The notes under the pieces are model-generated. The model saw only the letters and a list, made by a program, of their open reading frames with translations, was not told the origin of the DNA and did not search any database. The position numbers and the translations under genes are program-made. Positions 7,997 through 16,376 of a stretch of 38,567 nucleotides of DNA are shown here, piece after piece (position 1 is the first letter of the stretch; each line of letters starts with the position of its first letter). Origin of the DNA: Candidatus Poribacteria bacterium (lineage in GTDB: Bacteria; Poribacteria; WGA-4E; WGA-3G); assembly GCA_022822085.1 (NCBI GenBank), contig JAJECK010000078.1, positions 1-38,567 on the forward strand, given 5' to 3'.

Positions 7997-9091
7997 ATGA
8001 ACAAGCAACCAGCATTCATCGAATTACCATCTGTTCCGATGCAGACGATCTATCAAAAAATCAAGCAGGTTGTAAATTCAAATATACCTTTTCTAATTAC
8101 AGGAGAAACAGGAGTTGGAAAGGAAGGAATCGCAAAATATATACACGAAAATAGCCCGCGCCGAGATAAACCGTTTGTTGCTATAAACTGTGGACGGTTC
8201 TCTGCTGAGCTGCTCCAAAGTGAACTTTTTGGGCATGAGGCAGGGGCATTTACCAGTGCAATCCGACAACGGCACGGGGCATTTGAACTGGCAGACGGTG
8301 GGATACTCTTCTTAGATGAAGTCCCCGAAATGTCTCTTGACGCACAGAAGATGCTCCTCCGAGTTTTAGACACAACTACTTTTACAAGACTCGGTGGAAA
8401 TCAAACATTGTCAGTTGATGTGCATATCCTCACTGCTACGAATAGAAATATTGAAAAAGTTGTTGGAGAACAGAAGTTTAGGGAGGACCTTTACTACCGA
8501 CTGAAAGGACTAATCCTTCATCTACCGCCGTTAAGGCACCGAACAGAGGACATTCCTCCGTTAGTAGATGCTTTTATTCATGAATTCAGTTCCGAATATG
8601 GTAAAGAGATAGCAGGAATTAGTCCCGAAGCACTGAACCACCTTCAGCACGCAGCGTGGCCCGGTAATATCCGGCAGCTGAGAAGCACAATACAAACGGC
8701 TATAGCACTTACAACATCAGATACACTTGAACCAAAAGATTTCCCAAACATCTATCCAGAGTTCTTGCACACGCTCATCTCAATTTGGGGCACACTGCCA
8801 GCGCAAACGCAGTACGCAATATGGGAATCCCTCCATCCAGAGACGCAGCATATCATAAGGCACGAATTCTCAAACCAGCTGCCACAACCGTGGTGTAGTA
8901 TGAGAAATTCAATTGGAACAAAAGATGAAGAAGTGTTAAATATCGCAGACATGAACCAAAATGAAATACTACGGGATGTTGCGCAAATGCGGATGCAAAA
9001 ATATTCATCAATGCGAGAGGCAGCTGAATCGTTAGATATTGATATACGGACGCTTCAGCGACACGCACAATGGAATAATGGTGACAACTAA
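7997..9091 (+). CDS. Sigma54-interaction AAA+ domain regulator with Fis-type HTH, no receiver domain
   Basis: The 364-residue protein begins almost directly with an NtrC-type AAA+ domain. Walker A is GETGVGKE (36-43), the sigma54 contact loop reads GAFTSA (83-88), Walker B is ILFLDE (103-108), and the arginine-finger region is FREDLYYRL (161-169), followed by LPPLRHRTEDIPPL. The C-terminal end MREAAESLDIDIRTLQRHA is a Fis-type helix-turn-helix. There is no N-terminal receiver, PAS or GAF domain, as in PspF-like activators, so control would be in trans. The region between AAA+ and HTH is longer than usual and rich in Trp and Gln. The start is well supported: AAGGAG at 7985-7990, 6 nt before ATG 7997. 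The GAFTSA loop departs from canonical GAFTGA, so sigma54 activation is not certain. Confidence 0.88.
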   Translation: MNKQPAFIELPSVPMQTIYQKIKQVVNSNIPFLITGETGVGKEGIAKYIHENSPRRDKPFVAINCGRFSAELLQSELFGHEAGAFTSAIRQRHGAFELADGGILFLDEVPEMSLDAQKMLLRVLDTTTFTRLGGNQTLSVDVHILTATNRNIEKVVGEQKFREDLYYRLKGLILHLPPLRHRTEDIPPLVDAFIHEFSSEYGKEIAGISPEALNHLQHAAWPGNIRQLRSTIQTAIALTTSDTLEPKDFPNIYPEFLHTLISIWGTLPAQTQYAIWESLHPETQHIIRHEFSNQLPQPWCSMRNSIGTKDEEVLNIADMNQNEILRDVAQMRMQKYSSMREAAESLDIDIRTLQRHAQWNNGDN

Positions 9092-9110
9092 TACTGTTAA
9101 CGCATAAGAG

Positions 9111-9261
9111 TAATACCATTTCTACTTTATAATGGACCTTTTTTGTTAGGTCGGGTAGAGGCACGAAACCCGACAGGTATTGATTGTGGGTATCATGTCG
9201 GGTTTCGTGCCTCTACCCGACCTACGGAAAAATGGTCTAAAAATAATTAGAATTGGTATAA
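9111..9261. repeat. MITE-like element, copy B, with perfect 29-bp internal palindrome
   Basis: The left end TAATACCATTTCTA (9111-9124) is intact; the right end (9248-9261) is slightly decayed. Inside is a perfect inverted repeat of 29 bp, arms 9147-9175 and 9196-9224, with a 20-nt loop. The arms contain the recurring core GTCGGGTTTCG and CTACCCGACCTA. It lies between the AAA+ regulator and uppP. As RNA it would form a very stable hairpin and could stop or shield transcripts. Confidence 0.75.
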
Positions 9262-9276
9262 CATCTCTTGGTAGAC

Positions 9277-9300
9277 AGGCGAGGTATACATACCTCGCCT
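9277..9300. repeat. Perfect 11-bp palindrome before uppP
   Basis: Arms AGGCGAGGTAT (9277-9287) and ATACCTCGCCT (9290-9300) are separated by only two bases. It lies directly upstream of the predicted -35 box of uppP, so it could be an operator or a terminator-like stem. Related small palindromes occur at 5656, 15749 and 22011, so it may simply be a dispersed repeat. Confidence 0.6.
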
Positions 9301-9307
9301 TATAAAC

Positions 9308-9336
9308 TTGCACGTCACCCCATTCATTGCTATAAT
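9308..9336 (+). promoter_or_regulatory. Sigma70-type promoter of uppP, apparently leaderless
   Basis: TTGCAC (9308-9313), a 17-bp spacer and TATAAT (9331-9336) form a near-consensus promoter. The predicted start of transcription, about 7 nt after the -10 box, falls on or next to the ATG at 9344. No Shine-Dalgarno precedes that ATG, which fits a leaderless mRNA. Confidence 0.65.
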
Positions 9337-9343
9337 AAACCTT

Positions 9344-10195
9344 ATGACATTTCTTGAAGCAATTCTTCTCGGTATTTTACAGGGACTAACAGAATTCCTC
9401 CCTATAAGTAGTTCAGGACACCTCGTCTTAGCACAGAAGTTCCTCGGATTAAAAGAACACCTCGTCTTTTTTGATGTGATGCTACATTTAGGCACACTGT
9501 TCGCTGTGCTTGTCGCATATCGTCAAGCATTAGGGAAATTAGTAGGGGTAGGTCTATCAACTCTTGCAAATGGACAATTTTATCGGAAGCCAATCTCAAC
9601 GATCAACACATCAGTTGAACTTAGATTTATATGGTTAATTCTGCTTGGCATGATTCCGACAGGGATCATTGCACTGCTATTCAAATCAGATTTAGAGTCC
9701 TTCTTTGATGATGTACAACTCGTCAGCATCATGCTTATCATCACCGGTATTATACTGCACTTACCTCGCCTTAGTAAACACAAGACCGTAAACTCCGATT
9801 CAGCACCAGATAAAATCCAAACATGGCATGCCCCCCTCATCGGCATTGCACAAGGATGCGCCATTACTCCCGGCATCTCTCGTTCTGGATCAACAATTTC
9901 ACTTGCGTTATTTTTGGGAATTCCAGCAAAAACCGCTGCAGAATACTCGTTCCTGCTCTCAATACCAGCAATACTTGGCGCAGTTGTGCTTAAAATTCGA
10001 GATATTGGTGACACACACATCCCTTACTACATCTTAGCAGCTGGAATGCTCGCTTCATTTGTTGTGGGTTATATTGCCTTGCGATTTCTATTGGCAGTGT
10101 TGAATCGTGGAAAATTCTCTCTCTTTTCCTATTACTGCGTGGCTTTGGGACTCATCTCGCTATATGTTTCTACCTTCGTTGCTCCAATCCAATAA
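9344..10195 (+). CDS. uppP: Undecaprenyl-diphosphatase
   Basis: This integral inner-membrane enzyme (283 residues) removes one phosphate from undecaprenyl pyrophosphate to recycle the lipid carrier for peptidoglycan and other glycans; loss or overproduction affects bacitracin resistance. The signature LPISSSGHL is at about 19-27 with E17 and H26 preserved, and the second signature PGISRSGSTI contains R180. Several hydrophobic segments of membrane-spanning length follow. The start ATG 9344 gives the family's usual N-terminus (MTFLEAILLGILQGLTEF); a TTG at 9308 belongs to the predicted -35 box instead. The 3' end overlaps the convergent methyltransferase by 64 bp. The neighbouring minus-strand glycan genes use the same kind of lipid carrier. 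Confidence 0.96.
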   Translation: MTFLEAILLGILQGLTEFLPISSSGHLVLAQKFLGLKEHLVFFDVMLHLGTLFAVLVAYRQALGKLVGVGLSTLANGQFYRKPISTINTSVELRFIWLILLGMIPTGIIALLFKSDLESFFDDVQLVSIMLIITGIILHLPRLSKHKTVNSDSAPDKIQTWHAPLIGIAQGCAITPGISRSGSTISLALFLGIPAKTAAEYSFLLSIPAILGAVVLKIRDIGDTHIPYYILAAGMLASFVVGYIALRFLLAVLNRGKFSLFSYYCVALGLISLYVSTFVAPIQ

Positions 10196-10860
10196 GTTGA
10201 AACACAGCCAAAGACTCTTTTATTATGATGTAGGACATCCACTGTCAAACCTATACTGTTGAGTAGTTTGCAAATCTTCTTGTCGTTTTGCAGTGTGTTT
10301 CGAATCAACTTTTTTCCAGTACATCTATAAATAAGACTGGCAACATACATCTGCAAAGGTTTCAGTCTAAAACGCTTGAGATAACGTAACGGAAAACCTA
10401 ACCCATGTCCAGATATGGCGAGCATACCACCAGGCTTTAAAACACGGGCAAGTTCCGATAACGCTATCTTATCATCAGGCACATGCGGCATCACAAGGAA
10501 ACAGGTCACGAGGTCAAAAGTAGAGTCCGCAAACGGTAAAGTAGGAAGTGAAGCACAAATCAAGGAAGGTAATGTTGAGGAAGGTGTAGTTAATTCATCA
10601 ATCTTTGAACGACCAGTAGTCAAGAATCTCTCGTCAATGTCAACACCGACAAGTAGTTTTGGTTTACCTGCGGACAAGGCAATGAGGTGATTTCCCGGTC
10701 CGCAACCAACATCCAGCACATTTCTACCTGTCGTCTCAATCTCAAGCGCGTCAAGTTGTCGCTGTGTTTTGCCGGTTTCTAATTCGATATAAGCATTCTC
10801 AATATAGGCACGGTGCCATTTCGTTAACTCGTTGTATTCCATAAAAGAGTATTTACCCAT
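10132..10860 (-). CDS. Class I SAM-dependent methyltransferase
   Basis: This 242-residue Methyltransf_11-type protein has motif I VLDVGCGPGNH at about 48-58, an acidic ribose-binding VGVDIDERF, LPFADSTFDLVTC, and LARVLKPGGMLAISGHG. The C-terminal third is longer than the minimal fold and may bind the acceptor. The substrate is unknown; position at the end of a glycan gene cluster suggests a sugar, lipid-linked glycan or quinone-like acceptor. The start ATG 10860 overlaps the end of the deacetylase gene by 37 bp and has an AAAGG sequence upstream; Met7 is an alternative. The last 64 bp overlap the 3' end of uppP on the opposite strand, which could give antisense interplay between the two transcripts. 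Confidence 0.85.
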   Translation of the reverse strand: MGKYSFMEYNELTKWHRAYIENAYIELETGKTQRQLDALEIETTGRNVLDVGCGPGNHLIALSAGKPKLLVGVDIDERFLTTGRSKIDELTTPSSTLPSLICASLPTLPFADSTFDLVTCFLVMPHVPDDKIALSELARVLKPGGMLAISGHGLGFPLRYLKRFRLKPLQMYVASLIYRCTGKKLIRNTLQNDKKICKLLNSIGLTVDVLHHNKRVFGCVSTYWIGATKVETYSEMSPKATQ

Positions 10861-11732
10861 TTCCCAAACCTTTGTGGGATTGTCGTCAGTTCAGCACGAA
10901 AACGCATCAGTCCAGCATCATCGCTGATCGAAATTGCCTTGAGTTGATACGGAGAGGTATCACAAGTATTCCATCCAATATCAGACGTGCGTGCAGAACG
11001 AAAGCCTCCAGATTTGACAATCTCAATCTCACGTTCAGAATAATCGCCATTCGGATAACTAAAATGAAGACACTCTTTACCCAGAAGTTCCTCTAAATCC
11101 GCCTTGCTGCGAAGTATCTCCTGTTTAGCTTCTATATCATTACAATTGGGTAAAATCGGATGAAATCGGGTGTGCGGTTGAAAATCCACACAATCCATCA
11201 TCTGCCGCATTTCATCTATATTCAGTGCCTGCCTTTCACGATATTCCTTCTCAGGTTCAAAATCTGCTGACTCCTTCAGGAGTGCTAATCTTTCTGCATT
11301 GGGCAGCCTTTTCAGTCGTTCTTTTTCCCTTTTAGATTGATGATGCGGTATCCTGAACCAGAAATGTCGATGTGTATTGATAATCTGTGTGCAGACATAG
11401 ACCGTCGGGGTAATCTGATATTGCTTGATTATCGGTAAAAGGTCTATATTACCTGCATGCCCATCGTCAATTGTTATCACAACACTTTTTGGAGGGACTT
11501 CAGAAAAGTCTTTGTTATGGATTGCCAATACAAGAGTCTCTAATGTGATGATCTTGTAATGCCTTGAGAGATAGGCGAGATGTTTTGCAAACACATTTGG
11601 TGAGACATCGTGATATAAGAGGATGGCAACCTTATTTTTCCAAATCCATCGGACAAACAACGGAATACCGAGTAAACAAATTATAGATGAAATAGTGTTC
11701 TTGATAAAGTTCGCGAGTCGGTTAGGTGCCAT
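10824..11732 (-). CDS. Polysaccharide deacetylase (CE4 / NodB-like)
   Basis: This is a 302-residue protein with an N-terminal hydrophobic segment (about 13-30) likely to anchor it in the membrane. The NodB-type core shows ILLYHDVS at 37-44, motif 1 as TIDDGHAG with D89 and D90, and motif 2 as HTRFH with H187 and H191, which together give the usual Asp-His-His metal site. A later HFSYPNGDYSEREI fits the RxPY-like region of the family in altered form. Such enzymes remove N- or O-acetyl groups from glycans at the cell envelope. The gene overlaps the upstream glycosyltransferase by 11 bp and the downstream methyltransferase by 37 bp, so all three are almost surely one operon. The exact polymer is unknown. 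Confidence 0.87.
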   Translation of the reverse strand: MAPNRLANFIKNTISSIICLLGIPLFVRWIWKNKVAILLYHDVSPNVFAKHLAYLSRHYKIITLETLVLAIHNKDFSEVPPKSVVITIDDGHAGNIDLLPIIKQYQITPTVYVCTQIINTHRHFWFRIPHHQSKREKERLKRLPNAERLALLKESADFEPEKEYRERQALNIDEMRQMMDCVDFQPHTRFHPILPNCNDIEAKQEILRSKADLEELLGKECLHFSYPNGDYSEREIEIVKSGGFRSARTSDIGWNTCDTSPYQLKAISISDDAGLMRFRAELTTIPQRFGKWVNTLLWNTTS

Positions 11733-12831
11733 TTTTTTCTATGAAACTGTGATATATCTCTTCTAATCTTTGTATAGATTTCGCAGTGTTGAACTTTTCT
11801 TGAATAGTTACGCGTGCATTTTTGCTCAACTCACGTGCCAACTCAGGTTCTGTCAAAATACGATGCAATGCCGCTGCTAAAGCCTCCGAATCTTGTGCAG
11901 GGACTCGTATACCATTCTTATCAGTTTCAATAAGGTCTCTGATACCACCTACATCTGATGCGATACACGGCATGCCAATACCCATTGCCTCTATCAAGGC
12001 ATTCGGTGAACCTTCGTGTAACGATGGCAGCACAAAAACATCCAATTTCAATAACTCAGAAAAGACATCCTCACAAAATCCAGGAAACGTGATCTTATCC
12101 GTTAAATTGTGTTCGGCACTGAGTGTACGAAGTTCTGACTCTAATTCCCCTTCGCCGAGAAACGTGCATTGCCACTTAACGTCCATTTGGTTTAGCAATC
12201 CTAATGCTTCAATCAAATATCTGTGTCCCTTTTCTGGTGCGAATCTTCCTACGCAAACAATCAACTTCTCATCGGTATTATCTTTTTGCTTCTGAGACCA
12301 TACTTGCGTAGGTAATTCCAGTATATTGGGAATGCTAATAATATATCTATTTGGATAGAGTTGGTGGAGATGTTGTTGAATCTGTTCTGAATTCGTTAAC
12401 AGGCAATCTACGGTATTGTATATTACTTTTTCTGTCCACCAGAGTCTGAATTTGCTATATCTTGCATGATAATCACCTCGTTGTGATGCAATAAACGGAA
12501 TATTTCCCCACAATCCAAATCTACAGGAAATACCACAGAGGAAGTTAGAATACCACAACCAACTATGAACGATGTCCGGTTCAACTGCCTTGACAATGCC
12601 ACCAAGAGTAAATGCTCTTTCTATTAGTTTCCAACGACTATTTTTACCTGCAAGGGTGGTCACGTCTCTCACACAAGGGAGGGCTGCAAGTTCACCAAAA
12701 CGTTCCCCCTCCGCACGACTCAGCACAACATGCACATCATATCGATCAGGGGCAAAATGTGTCAACGTCTTGAGTAATTGCGACTCAGCACCGTCTTTCG
12801 TCATGGAATCAATGACATAGAGAATTCGCAT
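11722..12831 (-). CDS. Glycosyltransferase family 4 (GT4)
   Basis: This GT-B fold retaining glycosyltransferase has 369 residues. The N-terminal domain begins MRILYVIDSMTKDGAE, the usual start with the acceptor-side Gly-Ala loop. The C-terminal domain shows VCVGRFAPEKGHRYLIEAL, FLGEGELESEL and the EX7E motif in HEGSPNALIEAMGIG (Glu at about 273 and 281), then CIASDVGGIRDLI. It probably adds a sugar from an NDP-sugar to a lipid-linked or exported glycan on the cytosolic face. ATG 12831 is chosen over the TTG at 12846 because it matches the family N-terminus. It overlaps the deacetylase gene by 11 bp and follows the membrane GT39-like gene by about 77 bp. Confidence 0.93.
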   Translation of the reverse strand: MRILYVIDSMTKDGAESQLLKTLTHFAPDRYDVHVVLSRAEGERFGELAALPCVRDVTTLAGKNSRWKLIERAFTLGGIVKAVEPDIVHSWLWYSNFLCGISCRFGLWGNIPFIASQRGDYHARYSKFRLWWTEKVIYNTVDCLLTNSEQIQQHLHQLYPNRYIISIPNILELPTQVWSQKQKDNTDEKLIVCVGRFAPEKGHRYLIEALGLLNQMDVKWQCTFLGEGELESELRTLSAEHNLTDKITFPGFCEDVFSELLKLDVFVLPSLHEGSPNALIEAMGIGMPCIASDVGGIRDLIETDKNGIRVPAQDSEALAAALHRILTEPELARELSKNARVTIQEKFNTAKSIQRLEEIYHSFIEKNGT

Positions 12832-12908
12832 TTGATTTATTACCAATATGTCCGGTAGGTTAGAAATCAGTACCGATTCCCAATGTTAGTAGTCATACCA
12901 TATTCAAG

Positions 12909-14405
12909 TTACCAGTACGTATATAGCAAAACTTCTGACAAAATGAGTTGTGCAACTAACATTCCGCCAACCCAATATAAATCTGGACGCGGTCGTGTTG
13001 TGAGATAATTTGCAACAGGGATAACGAAAAACGGCACCATGAAAATCCAGATACGCTCTACCTCCATTGTAAACCAGGTGGAAAATGTGAAATAGAAAAG
13101 CGTTATTACGAAACCGATGACAAAAGTATCTGATTTTTCAAAGTCCAAAATCCAAGAAATCCTTCTTTGATTATCTGATGTGCTGTTCTGCTTCCATTCC
13201 CGCATTGATGAGAACAGTTGACGTATCCAAACAACTGTAATCGGAATCCCCACACCGATCAGGAAAGCAAACAGATTTGCAAAACTCAGATGAAGATACC
13301 GATCAATACTTTCAAAACCGCTTCCCATACCTGCCTCATCCTTTTTGATTGCTGCCCAAAGTGCATCAAACGGTTGGAAACCTGTAACCACATAAAGCAA
13401 CAAGTAAAATCCGATAAATCCTGTTGCAGCAAACGCTAAAACCTTTAGATATTGCACAAATCGACTACGTTCCAATAATGCAACTACACATAAAAATACC
13501 CCAACAACCACCGTTGCATAAGTCATAAACATACCGAAAGCGAGTGAAATTCCTGTTAACAAACTATAGGGACGGAATGCATCTAATGCTATATTTGGAG
13601 CGGTTTCTCGTTCTCTCGCTTCGTAAAATAGATAGATGCTAAGTATCGGAAATACACTAAAAGGACCGTCCATAGATGTTGTGGTGAACAGGACAAAGTT
13701 TGGTGTAATAAGGAAAAGCAGCAGTGCGTAAAGTGCCACCTTTTCACCGTATAGACGTTCACTCAATTTATAGAACGGTATTATCACCAACATGGTAAAG
13801 AAGATTGATAGCAACGATGCAGATAATAGATTGTATCCGAAGATTTCGCTAACAAACCATAAGAAGACAACACCACCAGGTGGATGGGTTCGTGTATGTA
13901 ACGATAGTTTATCAAACAACTCGCGTTTGCTGAAATCTCGTAAAAAGATTTGAAGGCCGAGCTCTTCAATTCGCGGCACATCATCATAGTATTCAAGCGA
14001 AGTTCGGGTGTAGGGTTCAAGCAGTGCTGAAATCCTTTGCGGTTCTTCCTCTGTGCCTATCTCACGAAACCCATCAATCTGTGCAACGCTAATATTGATT
14101 GCGATAAAACAGACAATGGCAATCAATATCAACTGCCCGGAATTTATGTTTTTCAGTAAGATATACTTTTGACAAAGATACAGGAATCCGATACAGATTA
14201 TTAGGGCAGGGAATATCCACCAACTCAGGGCAAGTTGCGGAACAGCATAAAGCGGGACAAAGTGTTGACTATAGTTGAGCGCACCGAGGTCAAGTCCTGT
14301 CTCCCGCATGATAGTTTTCAATATTATGTGATATAACAAGAAAAATAGCAAGAGGATAAGCGATTGTCCGGCAATAGATCGTAACGCTTTCTGCAGATGT
14401 TGCAT
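12909..14405 (-). CDS. Polytopic membrane glycosyltransferase, GT39/ArnT-like
   Basis: This 498-residue protein has about ten or more hydrophobic segments. The extracytoplasmic segment after the first helices contains acidic residues (REIGTEEEPQR) and, at about 170-180, RTHPPGGVVFLWF, the H-P-P-G motif seen in PMT_2/GT39-type enzymes that use polyprenyl-phosphate sugars. The best reading is transfer of a sugar from a lipid carrier to an acceptor on the outer side of the inner membrane. This links it functionally to uppP, which recycles the same carrier, and to the three downstream glycan genes. The conserved first-loop Asp pair is not clear, so the exact subfamily is uncertain. It is the first gene of the minus-strand cluster; about 250 bp upstream lie between it and the next gene. 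Confidence 0.75.
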   Translation of the reverse strand: MQHLQKALRSIAGQSLILLLFFLLYHIILKTIMRETGLDLGALNYSQHFVPLYAVPQLALSWWIFPALIICIGFLYLCQKYILLKNINSGQLILIAIVCFIAINISVAQIDGFREIGTEEEPQRISALLEPYTRTSLEYYDDVPRIEELGLQIFLRDFSKRELFDKLSLHTRTHPPGGVVFLWFVSEIFGYNLLSASLLSIFFTMLVIIPFYKLSERLYGEKVALYALLLFLITPNFVLFTTTSMDGPFSVFPILSIYLFYEARERETAPNIALDAFRPYSLLTGISLAFGMFMTYATVVVGVFLCVVALLERSRFVQYLKVLAFAATGFIGFYLLLYVVTGFQPFDALWAAIKKDEAGMGSGFESIDRYLHLSFANLFAFLIGVGIPITVVWIRQLFSSMREWKQNSTSDNQRRISWILDFEKSDTFVIGFVITLFYFTFSTWFTMEVERIWIFMVPFFVIPVANYLTTRPRPDLYWVGGMLVAQLILSEVLLYTYW

Positions 14406-14657
14406 TCGTTTTATATGGGAAGATCGTAGGAATATAATCTACCATTTTAGCATGTTTATTGTAGGTGTCAATGTAAATTTGTTGTGGAATGCGTGGAGAA
14501 ACCGAATTGTTATCTGAACTAAGATTTACAGGATAAGAGGGGTTTGCACAACGTCAGGGTAATCTTGGAATGCTACAGAAGATATGAAAAGATATTTTCC
14601 ACGTGCTTCCGCGTTCTTCTACGTTCATCTCGTAATCCACTATTCTGAGAAAACATC
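14406..14657. other. Intergenic gap before the GT39-like gene
   Basis: Two minus-strand genes flank this 252-bp stretch. The half next to 14405 is AT-rich and probably holds the promoter of the glycan cluster, but no clear -35/-10 pair stands out. No gene was seen. Confidence 0.4.
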
Positions 14658-15626
14658 TCAATTCCTCACCCGCCTTACCTTCAGCTCTCCCCACGTTGTC
14701 GTCATCAAATCAGCAGGATGCACAGGTAAATGAGAATACGTCCAATCAAAGTAGACAAATTTCCCATTAAACTGATCAAACACCTTTTCATGCAAACCAC
14801 CATCGACCGGTGCTGCGTATGTGAAACTTTTATTAGTAACGAATACATCCCAAGTGGAATATGTAATATATTCTCCATTTGGCGACCATTTTAGGTCGCC
14901 AACTATCATACGCTCTCCAAGTGCAATATGTGTCTCCTTTAGTGGATTTACAAGCGAGACAATGCTTAGGATATACTCCACCTGTCCTATTACTCTTTTG
15001 GCAATAAAAGCGATTTGCTTTCCATTCGGAGAAAAACATGGCATGTATCCACCTTGGTCAAGCCGAGTAACCTGTTTCGTTCGCAGATTTCTGATATACA
15101 TCCAGTCGTCGTCGTCGTTATAAACTACCTGCTCTCCATCCGGCGAAAAGTTTACTGAAAACACTTGCCGTTGGTCTAATCGAACGATTTTCGGTTTAAC
15201 TTTCTGTATCTCATCACTGGATATGAAAAAGAGCCCGCGCCTCTCTGGTTCTGAATGTGGATTTGAGAATACGACATCTCCCTTAACTGAAATGCGGAAA
15301 TTGATATATATACCAAACTGACCTTGTGTAAGGTTACGTACTTCATTTGTGCTCCTATCAAAAAGGATAATGTCCTTTGGAATACCTGGTTCGCTCAGCC
15401 TTGTGACGAGTAGATTCCCATTTCTTTGAACGGATAGATCCACAAATTTTTCTTTCTGACTGAATATTTTGTGTGAGTCCAGTGGGTTTTCTATCGTGGT
15501 AATATGCAGTTCATTGTTCCCATCACCCGGAAGTCTCAAAATGATTTCGCCGGTGAGTTCGGCATAAGTTGTAATTGGCACCACCAAAACCAATCCCAAA
15601 TAGATAAGACAAGATACGCGTTTCAT
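14658..15626 (-). CDS. Secreted TolB-like beta-propeller protein
   Basis: This 322-residue protein starts with a Sec signal peptide (MKRVSCLIYLGLVLVV, probable cleavage after TYA). The body has repeated propeller blades of the TolB/PD40 kind: VFSVNFSPDGEQVVYND, MPCFSPNGKQIAFIA and DLKWSPNGEYITYSTW. There is no enzyme domain. Such propellers act as binding platforms in the periplasm. ATG 15626 is chosen over the ORF start at 15698 because it begins the signal peptide and has a GAGGT Shine-Dalgarno 6 nt upstream. It is unrelated in detail to the large WD40 proteins further right, which use the GHT...WD blade type. The target is unknown. Confidence 0.75.
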   Translation of the reverse strand: MKRVSCLIYLGLVLVVPITTYAELTGEIILRLPGDGNNELHITTIENPLDSHKIFSQKEKFVDLSVQRNGNLLVTRLSEPGIPKDIILFDRSTNEVRNLTQGQFGIYINFRISVKGDVVFSNPHSEPERRGLFFISSDEIQKVKPKIVRLDQRQVFSVNFSPDGEQVVYNDDDDWMYIRNLRTKQVTRLDQGGYMPCFSPNGKQIAFIAKRVIGQVEYILSIVSLVNPLKETHIALGERMIVGDLKWSPNGEYITYSTWDVFVTNKSFTYAAPVDGGLHEKVFDQFNGKFVYFDWTYSHLPVHPADLMTTTWGELKVRRVRN

Positions 15627-15748
15627 GACATACCTCAAATAATACTGAAAGATGATATTGTTTGGCAATATATTATCACAACCCCAAACGATAATCAATA
15701 TATAACCTATGTGTAAGTTTTCGGCACTAACTTCTCATCAACCATTGT

Positions 15749-15815
15749 AGGGGCGAGGTCTCCCCGCCCGTTTAGAAGAATCCTTTCTATATAGTGACGA
15801 GGTAACCTCGCCCCT
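15749..15815. repeat. Inverted repeat AGGGGCGAGGT / ACCTCGCCCCT
   Basis: Perfect 11-bp arms at 15749-15759 and 15805-15815 surround a 45-bp spacer. The arm sequence matches the small palindromes at 5656 and 9277, which suggests a dispersed repeat family. It sits next to MITE-like copy C. Confidence 0.6.
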
Positions 15816-15827
15816 AAGATGAAGGTG

Positions 15828-15975
15828 TAATACCATTTCTAAATGATGATGTAGCATTATTTCGTAGGTCGGGTAGAGCGAAGCGAAACCCGACACGTAG
15901 GGTTAGACAGAGTTTCAATGTCGGGTTTCGCTTCGCTCTACCCATACGTGTCAATTTAGAAAACATAGGAATTAT
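15828..15975. repeat. MITE-like element, copy C, with perfect 25-bp internal palindrome
   Basis: The left end TAATACCATTTCTA (15828-15841) is intact; the right end (about 15957-15975) is decayed. The internal perfect inverted repeat has arms 15871-15895 and 15919-15943 and contains the core GTCGGGTTTCG. The arms differ from copy B in the middle (CGAAGCG versus GGCACG) yet remain perfectly paired, so both arms changed together. Confidence 0.7.
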
Positions 15976-16304
15976 TATGATCACTTTTCAATACACATGG
16001 TTATTGGGTTATCCGCTCTTTAGTCCCAATCGTCATCCTTATTCAGAAGGGTTTTAGAACAAGAAATATTTTCTTAAGTTGACACCTATGGGGAATCATA
16101 GCGAATACCACACGCGTATTTGTCCTATGGCATTGGTCCCGTTGATTTGGTAGGGACGATATATGCCCATTACAAAAACAGTATATGTGAAAACATAACA
16201 AACAATTAGTTAACTGGCACAAGTCGTTATTATAGTATTATACCGTATAATATACCAATATATCATTATAAAATATTAATTCCTACTTTTTTATATATTT
16301 ATTA
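15976..16304. other. AT-rich gap, no gene seen
   Basis: The stretch between MITE-like copy C and the predicted promoter at 16305 becomes very AT-rich toward its right end. No supported open frame, RNA gene or clear repeat was found. Confidence 0.45.
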
Positions 16305-16333
16305 TTGACTTAAAAATGATATTTATGTATTAT
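16305..16333 (+). promoter_or_regulatory. Sigma70-type promoter
   Basis: TTGACT (16305-16310), a 17-bp spacer and TATTAT (16328-16333) lie in very AT-rich DNA. Transcription from here would start near 16340 and give a leader of about 300 nt before the gene at 16643. Confidence 0.5.
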
Positions 16334-16376
16334 ATTATTAATATTGAGGTTAAATAGGCCAAAACGGTGAATCAAC

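Noticed and set aside
11822-12295. 157-codon plus-strand open frame opposite the GT4 gene
   Set aside because: The minus-strand frame is a clear GT4 enzyme with EX7E motif; the opposite frame has no recognisable feature.
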